A stretch of DNA of 64,000 bases from Candidatus Pacearchaeota archaeon (GTDB lineage: Archaea; Nanoarchaeota; Nanoarchaeia; Pacearchaeales; GW2011-AR1): assembly GCA_023228065.1 (NCBI GenBank), contig JALOBX010000001.1:248001-312000 (forward strand), in the 5' to 3' direction. This document shows, piece after piece, positions 35,087 to 42,953 of the stretch (position 1 is its first letter; every line of letters starts with the position of its first letter). A program made the position numbers and the translations under genes. The notes below the pieces were generated by a model. That model was given only the letters and a program-made list of their open reading frames with translations, searched no databases and was not told where the DNA came from.

Positions 35087-36658
35087 ATGCCCGACGAAAA
35101 TAAGGAAGAACCAATAGAACAGGACATTCCTGAAATGCACCTTGATAACAAATATTCTTCTAATAAAGATTTAATGCCAGAAAGCCCTGAAAAAATGAAA
35201 AAAGAGCTTGACAAAACAAAGAAAGAGATAGATAAACTGAAGGCATTTATTTTAAAGAAATACTCATTTACACAGGTGATAAGCATACTCCCTCCTGCAT
35301 CAATTAAACATTTTGTTGAAGAAGAGGAAGTTCCTAAAGAGACAGAAAAACATATACATCTTCTTGTAGTTATTCCCGAAGATAAAATTAAAGATGGGAT
35401 AAAAATTAAAGAGGAAATTGTAAAACAAATTGAAGAATTAAAACAGAAAATTTGGCTTCATATTAAAACACCTACTGATTTATGGGAACTTTGTTTAGAC
35501 AGTAAGTTTGAATTGGTAACTGCAATTGCAATGTCTTATCCCCTTCATGATACTGGTGTTCTTGGAGCCTTGAGAGTTGCTGAAATACATAAATCTCTTG
35601 TATTGCAGAAATTTGAAAAATATGTTGTTAGTTATGTTATTGCAGGAAGCTTAGTAAGAGGAGAAGCAATTCCAACTTCTGATGTTGATGTTTTCATAAT
35701 TATTAATGATACAGATGTCAAGAGAATGCCGAGGCTTGAACTTAAGGAAAGATTGAGAAGCATAATTTACCAATATGTTGCAGAAGCTAGTTCTATTGCT
35801 GGAGTTAAGAATAAACTTTCTCCCCAGATTTATCTTCTTACTGACTTCTGGGAATCTGTAAAAGATGCTCATCCTGTTATTTTCACTTTTATCAGAGATG
35901 GAATTCCTATTTATGATAGAGGAACATTCATGCCTTGGAAATCTCTTTTGAGAATGGGAAAATTAAAACCAAGCCCAGAAGCAATTGATATGTTTATGTC
36001 TATGGGAGACAAGACAGTTAAGAGAGTAAAGACAGGACTTTTGGAAATGGTTGTTAATGAGATATTTTGGGGGATTACAACTCCTTCACAAGCATTGCTG
36101 ATGCTTTACGGACTTCCTCCACCAACACCAAAACATGTTGCCGGAGATATGAAAAGAATTTTTGTTGATAAGGAAAAAATGCTTGAAAAAAGATATGTTA
36201 ACATCCTTGAAAAAGTAATTAATATTTACAAAGATTATGAGCACGAAAAGATAAAAGAACTTTCTGGAGCAGAAATTGACAAACTTGTAAAAGATACAGA
36301 AGATTATTTGAAGAGACTTAAAGATTTGAGAGAGCAGATTGAAAAAAGAGCACAGGAAAAAACAATAGAACAGATTTACAAAGATGTCTTTTCACTTTTG
36401 AAATCAATGCTTGGAAATAAATCTCAAGATGCAATAATAGAGGAATTTGAGACTAAATTTGTCAAGAAGGCGAAATTTACTCCGCAGAATTTGAGAATTT
36501 TGAAAGATATTGTTCATGCAAGAGCAGAATTCAAGAAAGGAAAATCTGATGCGCATAAAGTAGATCAGGCAAGAAAAAATGCTTCAATCTTAATTAATGA
36601 TATAATTGAATATAATCAGAGATGTGATTTGTTCAATAAAAAGAATGAGAAGAAGTAA
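35087..36658 (+). CDS. Nucleotidyltransferase-HEPN-like fusion protein (long form)
   Basis: 523 residues. The centre has a pol-beta-like nucleotidyltransferase (NT) motif: AGSLVRGEAIPTSDVDVFII at about 185-205, i.e. GS-x(9-10)-SD-x-D with a third acidic further on. Downstream, KPSPEAIDMFMSMGDKTVKRVKTGLLEMVVNEIFWGITTPSQALLMLYGLPPPTPKHV is shared in layout with the 40134-40967 protein and looks like a HEPN-type helical bundle. The N-terminal 150 residues are charged and partly coiled coil, and the C-terminus is another helical block. The family is common in DPANN archaea; MNT-HEPN pairs are toxin-antitoxin systems elsewhere, but this fused, single-copy, chromosomal form may have another role. 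Confidence 0.65.
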   Translation: MPDENKEEPIEQDIPEMHLDNKYSSNKDLMPESPEKMKKELDKTKKEIDKLKAFILKKYSFTQVISILPPASIKHFVEEEEVPKETEKHIHLLVVIPEDKIKDGIKIKEEIVKQIEELKQKIWLHIKTPTDLWELCLDSKFELVTAIAMSYPLHDTGVLGALRVAEIHKSLVLQKFEKYVVSYVIAGSLVRGEAIPTSDVDVFIIINDTDVKRMPRLELKERLRSIIYQYVAEASSIAGVKNKLSPQIYLLTDFWESVKDAHPVIFTFIRDGIPIYDRGTFMPWKSLLRMGKLKPSPEAIDMFMSMGDKTVKRVKTGLLEMVVNEIFWGITTPSQALLMLYGLPPPTPKHVAGDMKRIFVDKEKMLEKRYVNILEKVINIYKDYEHEKIKELSGAEIDKLVKDTEDYLKRLKDLREQIEKRAQEKTIEQIYKDVFSLLKSMLGNKSQDAIIEEFETKFVKKAKFTPQNLRILKDIVHARAEFKKGKSDAHKVDQARKNASILINDIIEYNQRCDLFNKKNEKK

Positions 36659-36704
36659 AAAAATCTTTATTAAAGTTTTTAAGTTCTAATTATTTAACTT
36701 ATTT

Positions 36705-37787
36705 ATGAAATACTTGTTTATATTGGGGAGAAATATTGAATTGTCTGTTGCAGAAATAAAATCTTTTTTTAAGAAAGAAGAAATTGAATTTAAGATTCTT
36801 TCTTTGATAAGCAATGGACTTCTTGTTGAAACTGACAAAAAATTAGAGAATATTGTGAACAAATTAGGTGGAACAGTTTCGATTGGGGAAGTTTTAGCAA
36901 AAAGCATAAAGGAATTAGATAAACAGGAATTGTATTTAGGCACGAGCAACAAACTGAATTATGTTCTTTTTAATTTTGATGGAAATAATTTTGATGATTG
37001 GAAATTATATTTAAAAGAAAGATTTAGAAAGGAAGGATTAAAAGCTACAGAGAAAAAAATTACTGGGAATATAAAACTTCAGAATGGAGAATTTGTTCCA
37101 AAGGTTTCTTCTAATTTAATTAATGAACAATATTTTGTTTTTCAAAATAATTTTGGAAGAATAATTGAAAATACAAATGCAGAAGAAATTGAAAAACGTG
37201 ATATGCAAAAGCCAGTAAGAAGGCAGGAACTTTCAATATCTCCGAGACTAGCAAAAATTTTAATTAATTTATCTCAAGTCAAAGAAGATGAAATACTTCT
37301 TGATTGTTTTTGCGGGATTGGAACAATTTTACAGGAAGCGCTTTTGCAGAATATAAAAGTAATAGGAATTGATAAGGACAAGCAGGCAATTCATAACGCA
37401 AGACTAAATTTAAACTGGTTTGGATTTGATAAAGAGAATTACAAATTAATTAATGATGACTCTTCTATCGCAAGAATTTCACAAGTTGAGGGGATTGCAA
37501 CAGAACCTAATCTTGGAGAATTGCAGAAAAAAATTCCTTCTCCTGAAAAAGCAAAGGAAATAGTTTCTGGTTTTGAGAAACTAATGATTGATGTTTTAAG
37601 AAATTTAAAAACGAATGTTCGCGGAAGAATTGTTTTCACTGCTCCTTTGATTATTTTAAAATCTAAAAAAATTTCATGCGACTTTAATAAAATCGCCAAA
37701 GAAACAGGACTTAAGATTATTGAAGAACCTATTGGAGAATTTAGGGAAAGTTCTTTTATTGGGAGAGATATTATTGTGATGGGTTAA
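36705..37787 (+). CDS. Trm11/TrmG10-like tRNA guanine-N2 methyltransferase
   Basis: 360 residues: an N-terminal THUMP-type region (about 1-150) and a Rossmann-fold methyltransferase. SAM motif I is LLDCFCGIGTILQEAL (about 203-218). The catalytic motif IV, normally DPPYG in Trm-G10, reads ATEPNLGEL, so the usual N/D-P-P-Y is replaced. This variant fits a subclass of archaeal putative RNA methylases. It would modify a guanosine near position 10 or 26 of tRNA; the exact site is unproven. Own promoter, followed by L35Ae. Confidence 0.8.
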   Translation: MKYLFILGRNIELSVAEIKSFFKKEEIEFKILSLISNGLLVETDKKLENIVNKLGGTVSIGEVLAKSIKELDKQELYLGTSNKLNYVLFNFDGNNFDDWKLYLKERFRKEGLKATEKKITGNIKLQNGEFVPKVSSNLINEQYFVFQNNFGRIIENTNAEEIEKRDMQKPVRRQELSISPRLAKILINLSQVKEDEILLDCFCGIGTILQEALLQNIKVIGIDKDKQAIHNARLNLNWFGFDKENYKLINDDSSIARISQVEGIATEPNLGELQKKIPSPEKAKEIVSGFEKLMIDVLRNLKTNVRGRIVFTAPLIILKSKKISCDFNKIAKETGLKIIEEPIGEFRESSFIGRDIIVMG

Positions 37788-37815
37788 AATTTTTAATATT
37801 AGAAGGATTAGCAAT

Positions 37816-37825
37816 CTTTTTAAAC
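37816..37825 (+). promoter_or_regulatory. TATA box of the L35Ae-L10e operon
   Basis: CTTTTTAAAC centred about 26 bases before the ATG at 37846; leaderless spacing. Confidence 0.5.
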
Positions 37826-37845
37826 TAATTTTCTTGTAACTTATT

Positions 37846-38109
37846 ATGACAGAGGCAAAAATTGTTCAGTTCAGACGAGGAAGAAAGACTATTATTGAGA
37901 AACATTTTCTTATAGAAGTAAAAGGAATTTCGACCAAGAAAGATGCAGAAAAACTTGTTGGGAAAGAAGTAGTTTGGACAAGCCCTGCAGGAAAAAAAAT
38001 AGTTGGAAAAATCTCTGGACCTCACGGAAATAAAGGGATTGTTAGAGCAATCTTTGAAATCGGACTTCCAGGACAAGCAGTAACTCAAAATGTGGAGATA
38101 AAACAATAA
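37846..38109 (+). CDS. rpl35ae: Ribosomal protein L35Ae (eL33)
   Basis: 87 residues. GRKTIIEKHFLIEV, VGKEVVWTSPAGKKIVGKISGPHGNKGIVRAIF is the diagnostic L35Ae/eL33 core. Large-subunit protein with archaeal/eukaryotic distribution. The stop is directly followed by the L10e start (one base between), so the two are co-translated. Confidence 0.95.
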   Translation: MTEAKIVQFRRGRKTIIEKHFLIEVKGISTKKDAEKLVGKEVVWTSPAGKKIVGKISGPHGNKGIVRAIFEIGLPGQAVTQNVEIKQ

Positions 38110-38110
38110 A

Positions 38111-38650
38111 ATGGCAATGAGAAGAGCTTCATCATATTCAAGAAAACATGTTTGTCCTTATACTAGACAAAGCAAGCAGAAAAAAAGAGCATACGTAAAA
38201 GCAGTTCCTCCGTCTAAGATTGTTAAGTTTAACATGGGTGATTTAAAAGGGCAGGAAGCTGGGAAATTTCCTCATGTTCTTACATTAATTACTATTGAGC
38301 CTGTTCAGATAAGGCAAAATGCTCTTGAAGCATGCAGACAATTTGTGAATAAAAAATTAGATGAATCTCTTACAGGGCAATATTTCTTTAGGGTTATTCC
38401 TTTCACACATCACATTCAAAGAGAAAACAAAATGCTTACAGGAGCAGGAGCAGATAGAACCCAGAAAGGAATGCAGTTGTCTTTTGGAAAAACAATTGCT
38501 AAAGCAGCTATCATTAGAGCTAAAGCACCTATAATGTCTGTTGCTGTAACAACTCCAAGAGCAACTTCGATTGTAAGACAAGCCTTCAAGCAAATAAAAT
38601 CTAAGCTTCCCTGCAGAACAAGAATTCTTTACGAGATTAAGAAAAAGTGA
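38111..38650 (+). CDS. rpl10e: Ribosomal protein L10e/L16 (uL16)
   Basis: 179 residues. MAMRRASSYSRKHVCPYTRQSK and the FRVIPFTHHIQRENKMLTGAGADRTQKGMQLSFGK segment are typical of archaeal L10e (uL16). It is a large-subunit protein near the A/P site. Part of the L35Ae operon. Standard length. Confidence 0.97.
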   Translation: MAMRRASSYSRKHVCPYTRQSKQKKRAYVKAVPPSKIVKFNMGDLKGQEAGKFPHVLTLITIEPVQIRQNALEACRQFVNKKLDESLTGQYFFRVIPFTHHIQRENKMLTGAGADRTQKGMQLSFGKTIAKAAIIRAKAPIMSVAVTTPRATSIVRQAFKQIKSKLPCRTRILYEIKKK

Positions 38651-38686
38651 TTTGTTACTTTTGTTAAGTAATAACAAATAGAAAGA

Positions 38687-38695
38687 TTTATAAAT
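38687..38695 (+). promoter_or_regulatory. TATA box for the 38716 gene
   Basis: TTTATAAAT centred 25 bases before the ATG at 38716; leaderless spacing. Confidence 0.5.
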
Positions 38696-38715
38696 ATCAT
38701 TTTTCTAAACATTTT

Positions 38716-39333
38716 ATGGAAAACAAAGAGAACAAACCAGTATATGATCCAGACAGATATAAGTATGCTGCAGCTGGAGCTAACTTTCTTCAGGCTAAAG
38801 ATGTTGGTTCTGCAAAGAAATGTTTAGAAAAATTAGCTTCTGATTGGAATTTAACTGAAGATCAAAAAGCAGGATTAGTTTGGAATGCTTTTGCTGATGA
38901 CCCTCAAACAAACGAACTTGGAATAACAAAGGGAATTGGAATATACGCTCAAAAATACCAGGCAGAAATGGGAAAAATGTCAATCAACCAAATGTTTGAA
39001 AGATATTCTCCTGAATTTAATAAATACCTTGGAGCAGAAGAAAAAGAAAAAGCTAAATCTGTTTTTGATAAATTAGGGAAAGAAACCTATGGTTCAATTG
39101 TAGAAAAGTTTACAGAACTTAATGATTTATTAAATAGTAAATCAAAAAAAGCAAATGCTATTAAAGAAAAGGCACAAAAAGAATTTGACGAGAAATATGG
39201 TGATGTTTATTATACTATCCAGGACTTTGAAAACCTTAGAATGAGTAAAATAATGGCTCCGATGCAGGAAGAATCAGTTTATTCTAATACTAAGGAAAGA
39301 TTTAAACCAAAAGAAAAGGAGAAAAAGGAATAA
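38716..39333 (+). CDS. Hypothetical helical protein
   Basis: 205 residues, soluble, helical, charged. Segments YKYAAAGANFLQAKDVGSAKKCLEKLA and DLLNSKSKKANAIKEKAQKEFDEKY are coiled-coil-like. No family recognised. It begins a unit of three unknown genes (next start two bases after its stop). Ends KPKEKEKKE, basic and disordered. Confidence 0.6.
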   Translation: MENKENKPVYDPDRYKYAAAGANFLQAKDVGSAKKCLEKLASDWNLTEDQKAGLVWNAFADDPQTNELGITKGIGIYAQKYQAEMGKMSINQMFERYSPEFNKYLGAEEKEKAKSVFDKLGKETYGSIVEKFTELNDLLNSKSKKANAIKEKAQKEFDEKYGDVYYTIQDFENLRMSKIMAPMQEESVYSNTKERFKPKEKEKKE

Positions 39334-39334
39334 A

Positions 39335-39898
39335 ATGGACACAGAAAGATATTTTGATTTTGATTATGATGATGGAAAAGAAGAGTCTGTAAGTCAGAAC
39401 TTTACTAAGAGAACAAATAAACCTTATGAAGATATACCAATATTGCTTAAGGGGAACTTGCAAAACACTATTCCACAATCAAGAGTTTATCCTGTGAAAA
39501 ATCTTGAAAATTTAAGCACTGAAACATATATTAGTGAAGAGGAAAAAATAAAAATTCTTTCAAAGAAAAATCCATCAAAAAGAGATTTAGCAAGATTAAG
39601 CACTGAAGATTTGAATAGGGCAGAAAAAATAAATCGTGTACAAAATGGTGGAGTAAGTGAAATGCATTATACTAATCCTACAAAAGGGAAGAAAAATATC
39701 ATTAAAGGAAAGATTCTTTATGGAGCAAGTATTTTTTTAGGGACTGGAGCATGTTCAATACCTGTTAATTATGGAGGTCAAATGACAAATATAATGCTAC
39801 AAGTAACAACAGGATTAGTTGTTGGAGCGATAGTTTTTGGAATCGGAGCTGGTTTCAATGCAGTGGGGAGAATACAACACTGGTATCATAATGATTAA
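39335..39898 (+). CDS. Hypothetical protein with C-terminal membrane helices
   Basis: 187 residues. About 125 N-terminal residues are soluble, charged and partly disordered. Two hydrophobic helices near the C-terminus (about 128-147 and 150-175, GASIFLGTGACSIPVNYGG and MLQVTTGLVVGAIVFGIGAG) anchor it. No family recognised. It sits two bases after the 38716 gene. Confidence 0.55.
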   Translation: MDTERYFDFDYDDGKEESVSQNFTKRTNKPYEDIPILLKGNLQNTIPQSRVYPVKNLENLSTETYISEEEKIKILSKKNPSKRDLARLSTEDLNRAEKINRVQNGGVSEMHYTNPTKGKKNIIKGKILYGASIFLGTGACSIPVNYGGQMTNIMLQVTTGLVVGAIVFGIGAGFNAVGRIQHWYHND

Positions 39899-40106
39899 AA
39901 TGACAACAAATAAAATTAATTATCAAGCGTCTTTTAAGGGTATGAATATTATACTTTTAACTCAAGTTCATGATTTGAATGTGAGAGATAGAGAAAAATA
40001 TCTTGAATCTGTAGCAAATATTATGCTTTTAGAAAATACTTGTTTTAGAATGAAAGAACTTCCGAAGGCTCTTATTAATGAAGAATACATTTCATATAAA
40101 AAATAA
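39891..40106 (+). CDS. Small hypothetical protein
   Basis: 71 residues from MIKMTTNKINYQ, overlapping the previous stop by 8 bases; a start at 39900 (MTTNKINYQ) is equally possible. A longer frame exists but lies within the previous gene. Soluble, DLNVRDREKYLESVANIMLLENTCF. No family recognised. Confidence 0.5.
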   Translation: MIKMTTNKINYQASFKGMNIILLTQVHDLNVRDREKYLESVANIMLLENTCFRMKELPKALINEEYISYKK

Positions 40107-40133
40107 TTTTTTAAATAATTTATCAGAACAATT

Positions 40134-40967
40134 CTATTGAATATTTTGATTAACTAAATCAGCCATTACTTTCATAAATTCTTCTGCTCTTTCCTGCCAC
40201 ATATCTATTTCAACGCCTTTTAGTTCTGTAAGTTCTCCATGAGAAATTTTTTTGTGAAGCATAAATACATCTCTGTACCAAATAACATATTTCATTTTTA
40301 ATCTGTTCTTGTCAACAAAAGTTTCTTTTAAATCTGCAGGAATATGTTCTGGAGATGCAGGAGGAATCTTTGCAGAAATTAAGGCTGCGTGAGCAGAATC
40401 AACCATAGCCCAGTACAATCCTTCAACAGCATTCAGTTCAGCTGCTCTGCTTCTTAAAAGATGTGTCGGGGCTCTCTGGAGACAATTATAAATTGCTTCT
40501 GGTGTTGATTTTATTTTTCCATTTAATAACAGGAATTTTAATGGCTCGAAAAAACCTCCAAAATCAATCATTGCTTCTCCATATCTTAAAACATTAAGAA
40601 CAACAGGGTCTCCACGCATTAAATCTTCCCACCATGTGCTTAGTTTTATTGTATTAATATGCAAATCTTTTTGGTAAGGATTTCTTTTAAGAAGCCCTTC
40701 CAATTCTTGCCTATACCACGCGATTAATTCCTGATCCCATGATATTGAAACATCATCTAAAATTATTATAATATCAATGTCTGAACCTGCAACTACATTC
40801 TGTTTTACTGAACTTCCAAAAAGAACAACGGATTTTATAATCTTATTAAATGTCTCGTAAGCTTTTGTAGAAAAGTCCATTGCTATTTCTGATTCTGATT
40901 TCAATTGCAAAGAATGAAAATCTTTTGTTGAAGATTTAGAACTTTTCCCCTTTTTTTTCTTTACCAT
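40134..40967 (-). CDS. Nucleotidyltransferase-HEPN-like fusion protein (short form)
   Basis: 277 residues. NT motif LFGSSVKQNVVAGSDIDIIII (about 49-69: GS then SD-x-D), third acidic near KDLHINTI. The C-terminal half (KIKSTPEAIYNCLQRAPTHLLRSRAAELNAVEGLYWAMVDSAHAALISAKIPPASPEHI) parallels the segment of the 35087-36658 protein and looks like a HEPN helical bundle. The RNase motif R-x4-6-H of active HEPN toxins is not clear. A basic, disordered N-terminus (MVKKKKGKSSKSS). The gene heads a minus-strand cluster with the TIM-barrel and unknown proteins. Confidence 0.65.
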   Translation of the reverse strand: MVKKKKGKSSKSSTKDFHSLQLKSESEIAMDFSTKAYETFNKIIKSVVLFGSSVKQNVVAGSDIDIIIILDDVSISWDQELIAWYRQELEGLLKRNPYQKDLHINTIKLSTWWEDLMRGDPVVLNVLRYGEAMIDFGGFFEPLKFLLLNGKIKSTPEAIYNCLQRAPTHLLRSRAAELNAVEGLYWAMVDSAHAALISAKIPPASPEHIPADLKETFVDKNRLKMKYVIWYRDVFMLHKKISHGELTELKGVEIDMWQERAEEFMKVMADLVNQNIQ

Positions 40968-41036
40968 CTTTTTATTACTATGTTTTATATCTTTTTAAAT
41001 ATTATTTTGTGATATATACTTTTATATTATATCTAA

Positions 41037-42806
41037 TTATTCCATCGGCTTCCCAGACATTCTGCTTCCTTCTCCTCCACCTCTTTGTCCTCCGAGTTCT
41101 GTTGGAAGATGAGAAAATCCAGCGCCGAAGGTTTCATAATTTACTGAAGGAAGCATTGCACCATAACCCCCGAAATACCCTTGCTGTCCTCCAATATTTT
41201 GATTCCAATAAGGAGCCATTTCCATTCCATAAATTGGAGAACCAAATGCTTCAAGTGTTTCTTTAAATGGCGGAGTTCTGAAATGCTGCCACCAATTTCC
41301 TGCTTCAATAATTTTCTTTGCATCGAATCCTTCTTGCCCTAATTTTTCAAGAATTTCTTTCATAGGAACATTTCCCATACCCATTGGAAGTTCTGTATGC
41401 TCAAATCCAAAATTATCTGATAGATGAATATGTTTTAGAAGAGGAGCAATCTTTTCAGTTTCTTTTAAAATATCTTCATTTTTGTAGCCATATTTTTTCA
41501 TCATATTTATATGTCCTACATCCCAGGTAACTCCAAGAAGTTTTTTTGCCTGTCTTTCTGCTTCTCTTTCCGACATTCCAAGCCCACCTTCACTTTTTGA
41601 TTTGGTTGCATTCTCAACAAATCTTTCTTGTGCGTTTTCAACAATCTTTTTTAACTCTTCTCCTGTGCTAAATCCAAATGCTCCTGCAGGAGGATTTTCA
41701 ATGCTAATTATCGGAGCCTTGTCTTTAAATTCTTTATAAGAATTAAGAGCAACATTTGAGAAAGTTTCAACTGCTTTTTCTCTTGAGAAATCATTTAATT
41801 CCTTGTAAACTTTTGGTGGAGCAGAAAGACTATTTAATGTTTTAATTCCTCCTTCAATAATATCTTCCATAATTCTTATACTTACTTCACTTTTTGGATT
41901 TGCCTGAATTTTTTTTGCCTTTTCATCAATTTCTTTGTAATATGTTTTTAGTTTTTCTTGATCTTCTGGAGAAACATTTTTGTATGCTGAATCAAAAAGT
42001 TGTTTTAAATTGTGGTATGAACTATTTAAGAAAGTTGTTCCTCTGTTATAAGCAAATTGCATTGCTTTCTCTTCATCACTCAAATTTTTTCCTGCTTTTT
42101 GTTCTGCTTTTGCTAAAATATCTGTAGTCATAGCCTTATCAATTGCATCTTTTCCAATTTCAGAATGGTATTCTAATTGTCTTAAATTTTCAATCCATTG
42201 TTCTTCATTTATTTTTTCTACTTCCTTTTGAATATTCTTTTTACCTTCTTCTCCTGGAAAAAATCTTTCTTTTAACGGAATTCTATGAATTGAACCAGAA
42301 TCTACATTTATTATCATTGCTTCTTCAGGTTCTTTATCTTTTGTTTGAAGCGGGCCCATTGAAATTGCAGAAGAATGGAATGTTACAGGAACATTTCCTC
42401 CTGGACTTACTTCATGCGCTCTTGAAATTGCATTCATCATTTGTCTTTCTGATGCTTCTCTGTTTGATTCAGAAAAACCCTGCTGATTTAATCCAGATGG
42501 TTCAACAATCGGGCCGTGAAGAGAAATATCAACTCCAGTTAATTTACTTAGTCTGTTTATTTCCTGCAAATGCTGTTTTGGAATTGAATCAAAAACTTCT
42601 GGCTGAATTGCAGCGATTTCAATTTGCTTGACTCCCATATTCAGCTTGGTAGAAACTTCCTGCAAAACATTTGCTGTTCTTGGGTCTGTTGTTGTTCCAA
42701 ATGATGCAGGATTCATTCTATATCCTGTGAAAACATCTCCATACTTTGGAGACAAAGAAGAATATCCCCCCTGATATAAATTACTAATTTTATAATCACC
42801 TGCCAT
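41037..42806 (-). CDS. AP-endonuclease-family-2/xylose-isomerase-like TIM-barrel protein
   Basis: 589 residues, about twice a usual family member. Metal-binding barrel strands are visible in order: VDISLHGPI near 93, VTFHSSAIS near 140, IISIENPPAGAFG near 370, LGVTWDVGHINM near 430, HIHLSDNFG near 463 and EAGNWW near 500. These are the His/Glu/Asp ligands of endonuclease IV and sugar isomerase-like proteins. A helical insert of about 150 residues lies between the early and late strands. The C-terminal 60 residues are Gly/Gln-rich. Substrate is unknown; DNA repair or sugar isomerisation are possible. Confidence 0.75.
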   Translation of the reverse strand: MAGDYKISNLYQGGYSSLSPKYGDVFTGYRMNPASFGTTTDPRTANVLQEVSTKLNMGVKQIEIAAIQPEVFDSIPKQHLQEINRLSKLTGVDISLHGPIVEPSGLNQQGFSESNREASERQMMNAISRAHEVSPGGNVPVTFHSSAISMGPLQTKDKEPEEAMIINVDSGSIHRIPLKERFFPGEEGKKNIQKEVEKINEEQWIENLRQLEYHSEIGKDAIDKAMTTDILAKAEQKAGKNLSDEEKAMQFAYNRGTTFLNSSYHNLKQLFDSAYKNVSPEDQEKLKTYYKEIDEKAKKIQANPKSEVSIRIMEDIIEGGIKTLNSLSAPPKVYKELNDFSREKAVETFSNVALNSYKEFKDKAPIISIENPPAGAFGFSTGEELKKIVENAQERFVENATKSKSEGGLGMSEREAERQAKKLLGVTWDVGHINMMKKYGYKNEDILKETEKIAPLLKHIHLSDNFGFEHTELPMGMGNVPMKEILEKLGQEGFDAKKIIEAGNWWQHFRTPPFKETLEAFGSPIYGMEMAPYWNQNIGGQQGYFGGYGAMLPSVNYETFGAGFSHLPTELGGQRGGGEGSRMSGKPME

Positions 42807-42853
42807 GCAGATAATAAACAGAAATAATTTATTAATGTATCGTCATAAAAAAT

Positions 42854-42871
42854 TAAGTGAAACTTACCATT
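42854..42871 (-). repeat. Duplicated tail of the 42954 gene (copy 2)
   Basis: The minus strand reads AATGGTAAGTTTCACTTA, which matches the last codons and stop of the 42954-44366 gene (positions 42955-42972) except one base. Both copies spell Met-Val-Ser-Phe-Thr-stop. The copies lie 101 bases apart and suggest a short tandem event at the gene end. Confidence 0.65.
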
Positions 42872-42922
42872 GGAAACCACCTGCGGGTTTTTCACAAATC
42901 CTGCATCCTAACAGGAAATTAA

Positions 42923-42943
42923 ATTAAGAACCAAAAGGTTCCT
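42923..42943 (-). terminator. Hairpin between two minus-strand genes
   Basis: GGAACC-TTTT-GGTTCT on the minus strand (AGAACC..GGTTCC on plus) just after the 42954-44366 stop. Resembles the AAGAACC/GGTTCTT hairpin of the serS and gltX repeat units. Probable transcript end or processing site. Confidence 0.5.
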
Positions 42944-42953
42944 AAAACTTCCC

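Noticed and set aside
42713..42895. 60-codon minus-strand frame before the TIM-barrel gene
   Set aside because: Overlaps the TIM-barrel start in another frame and shows no family or promoter.
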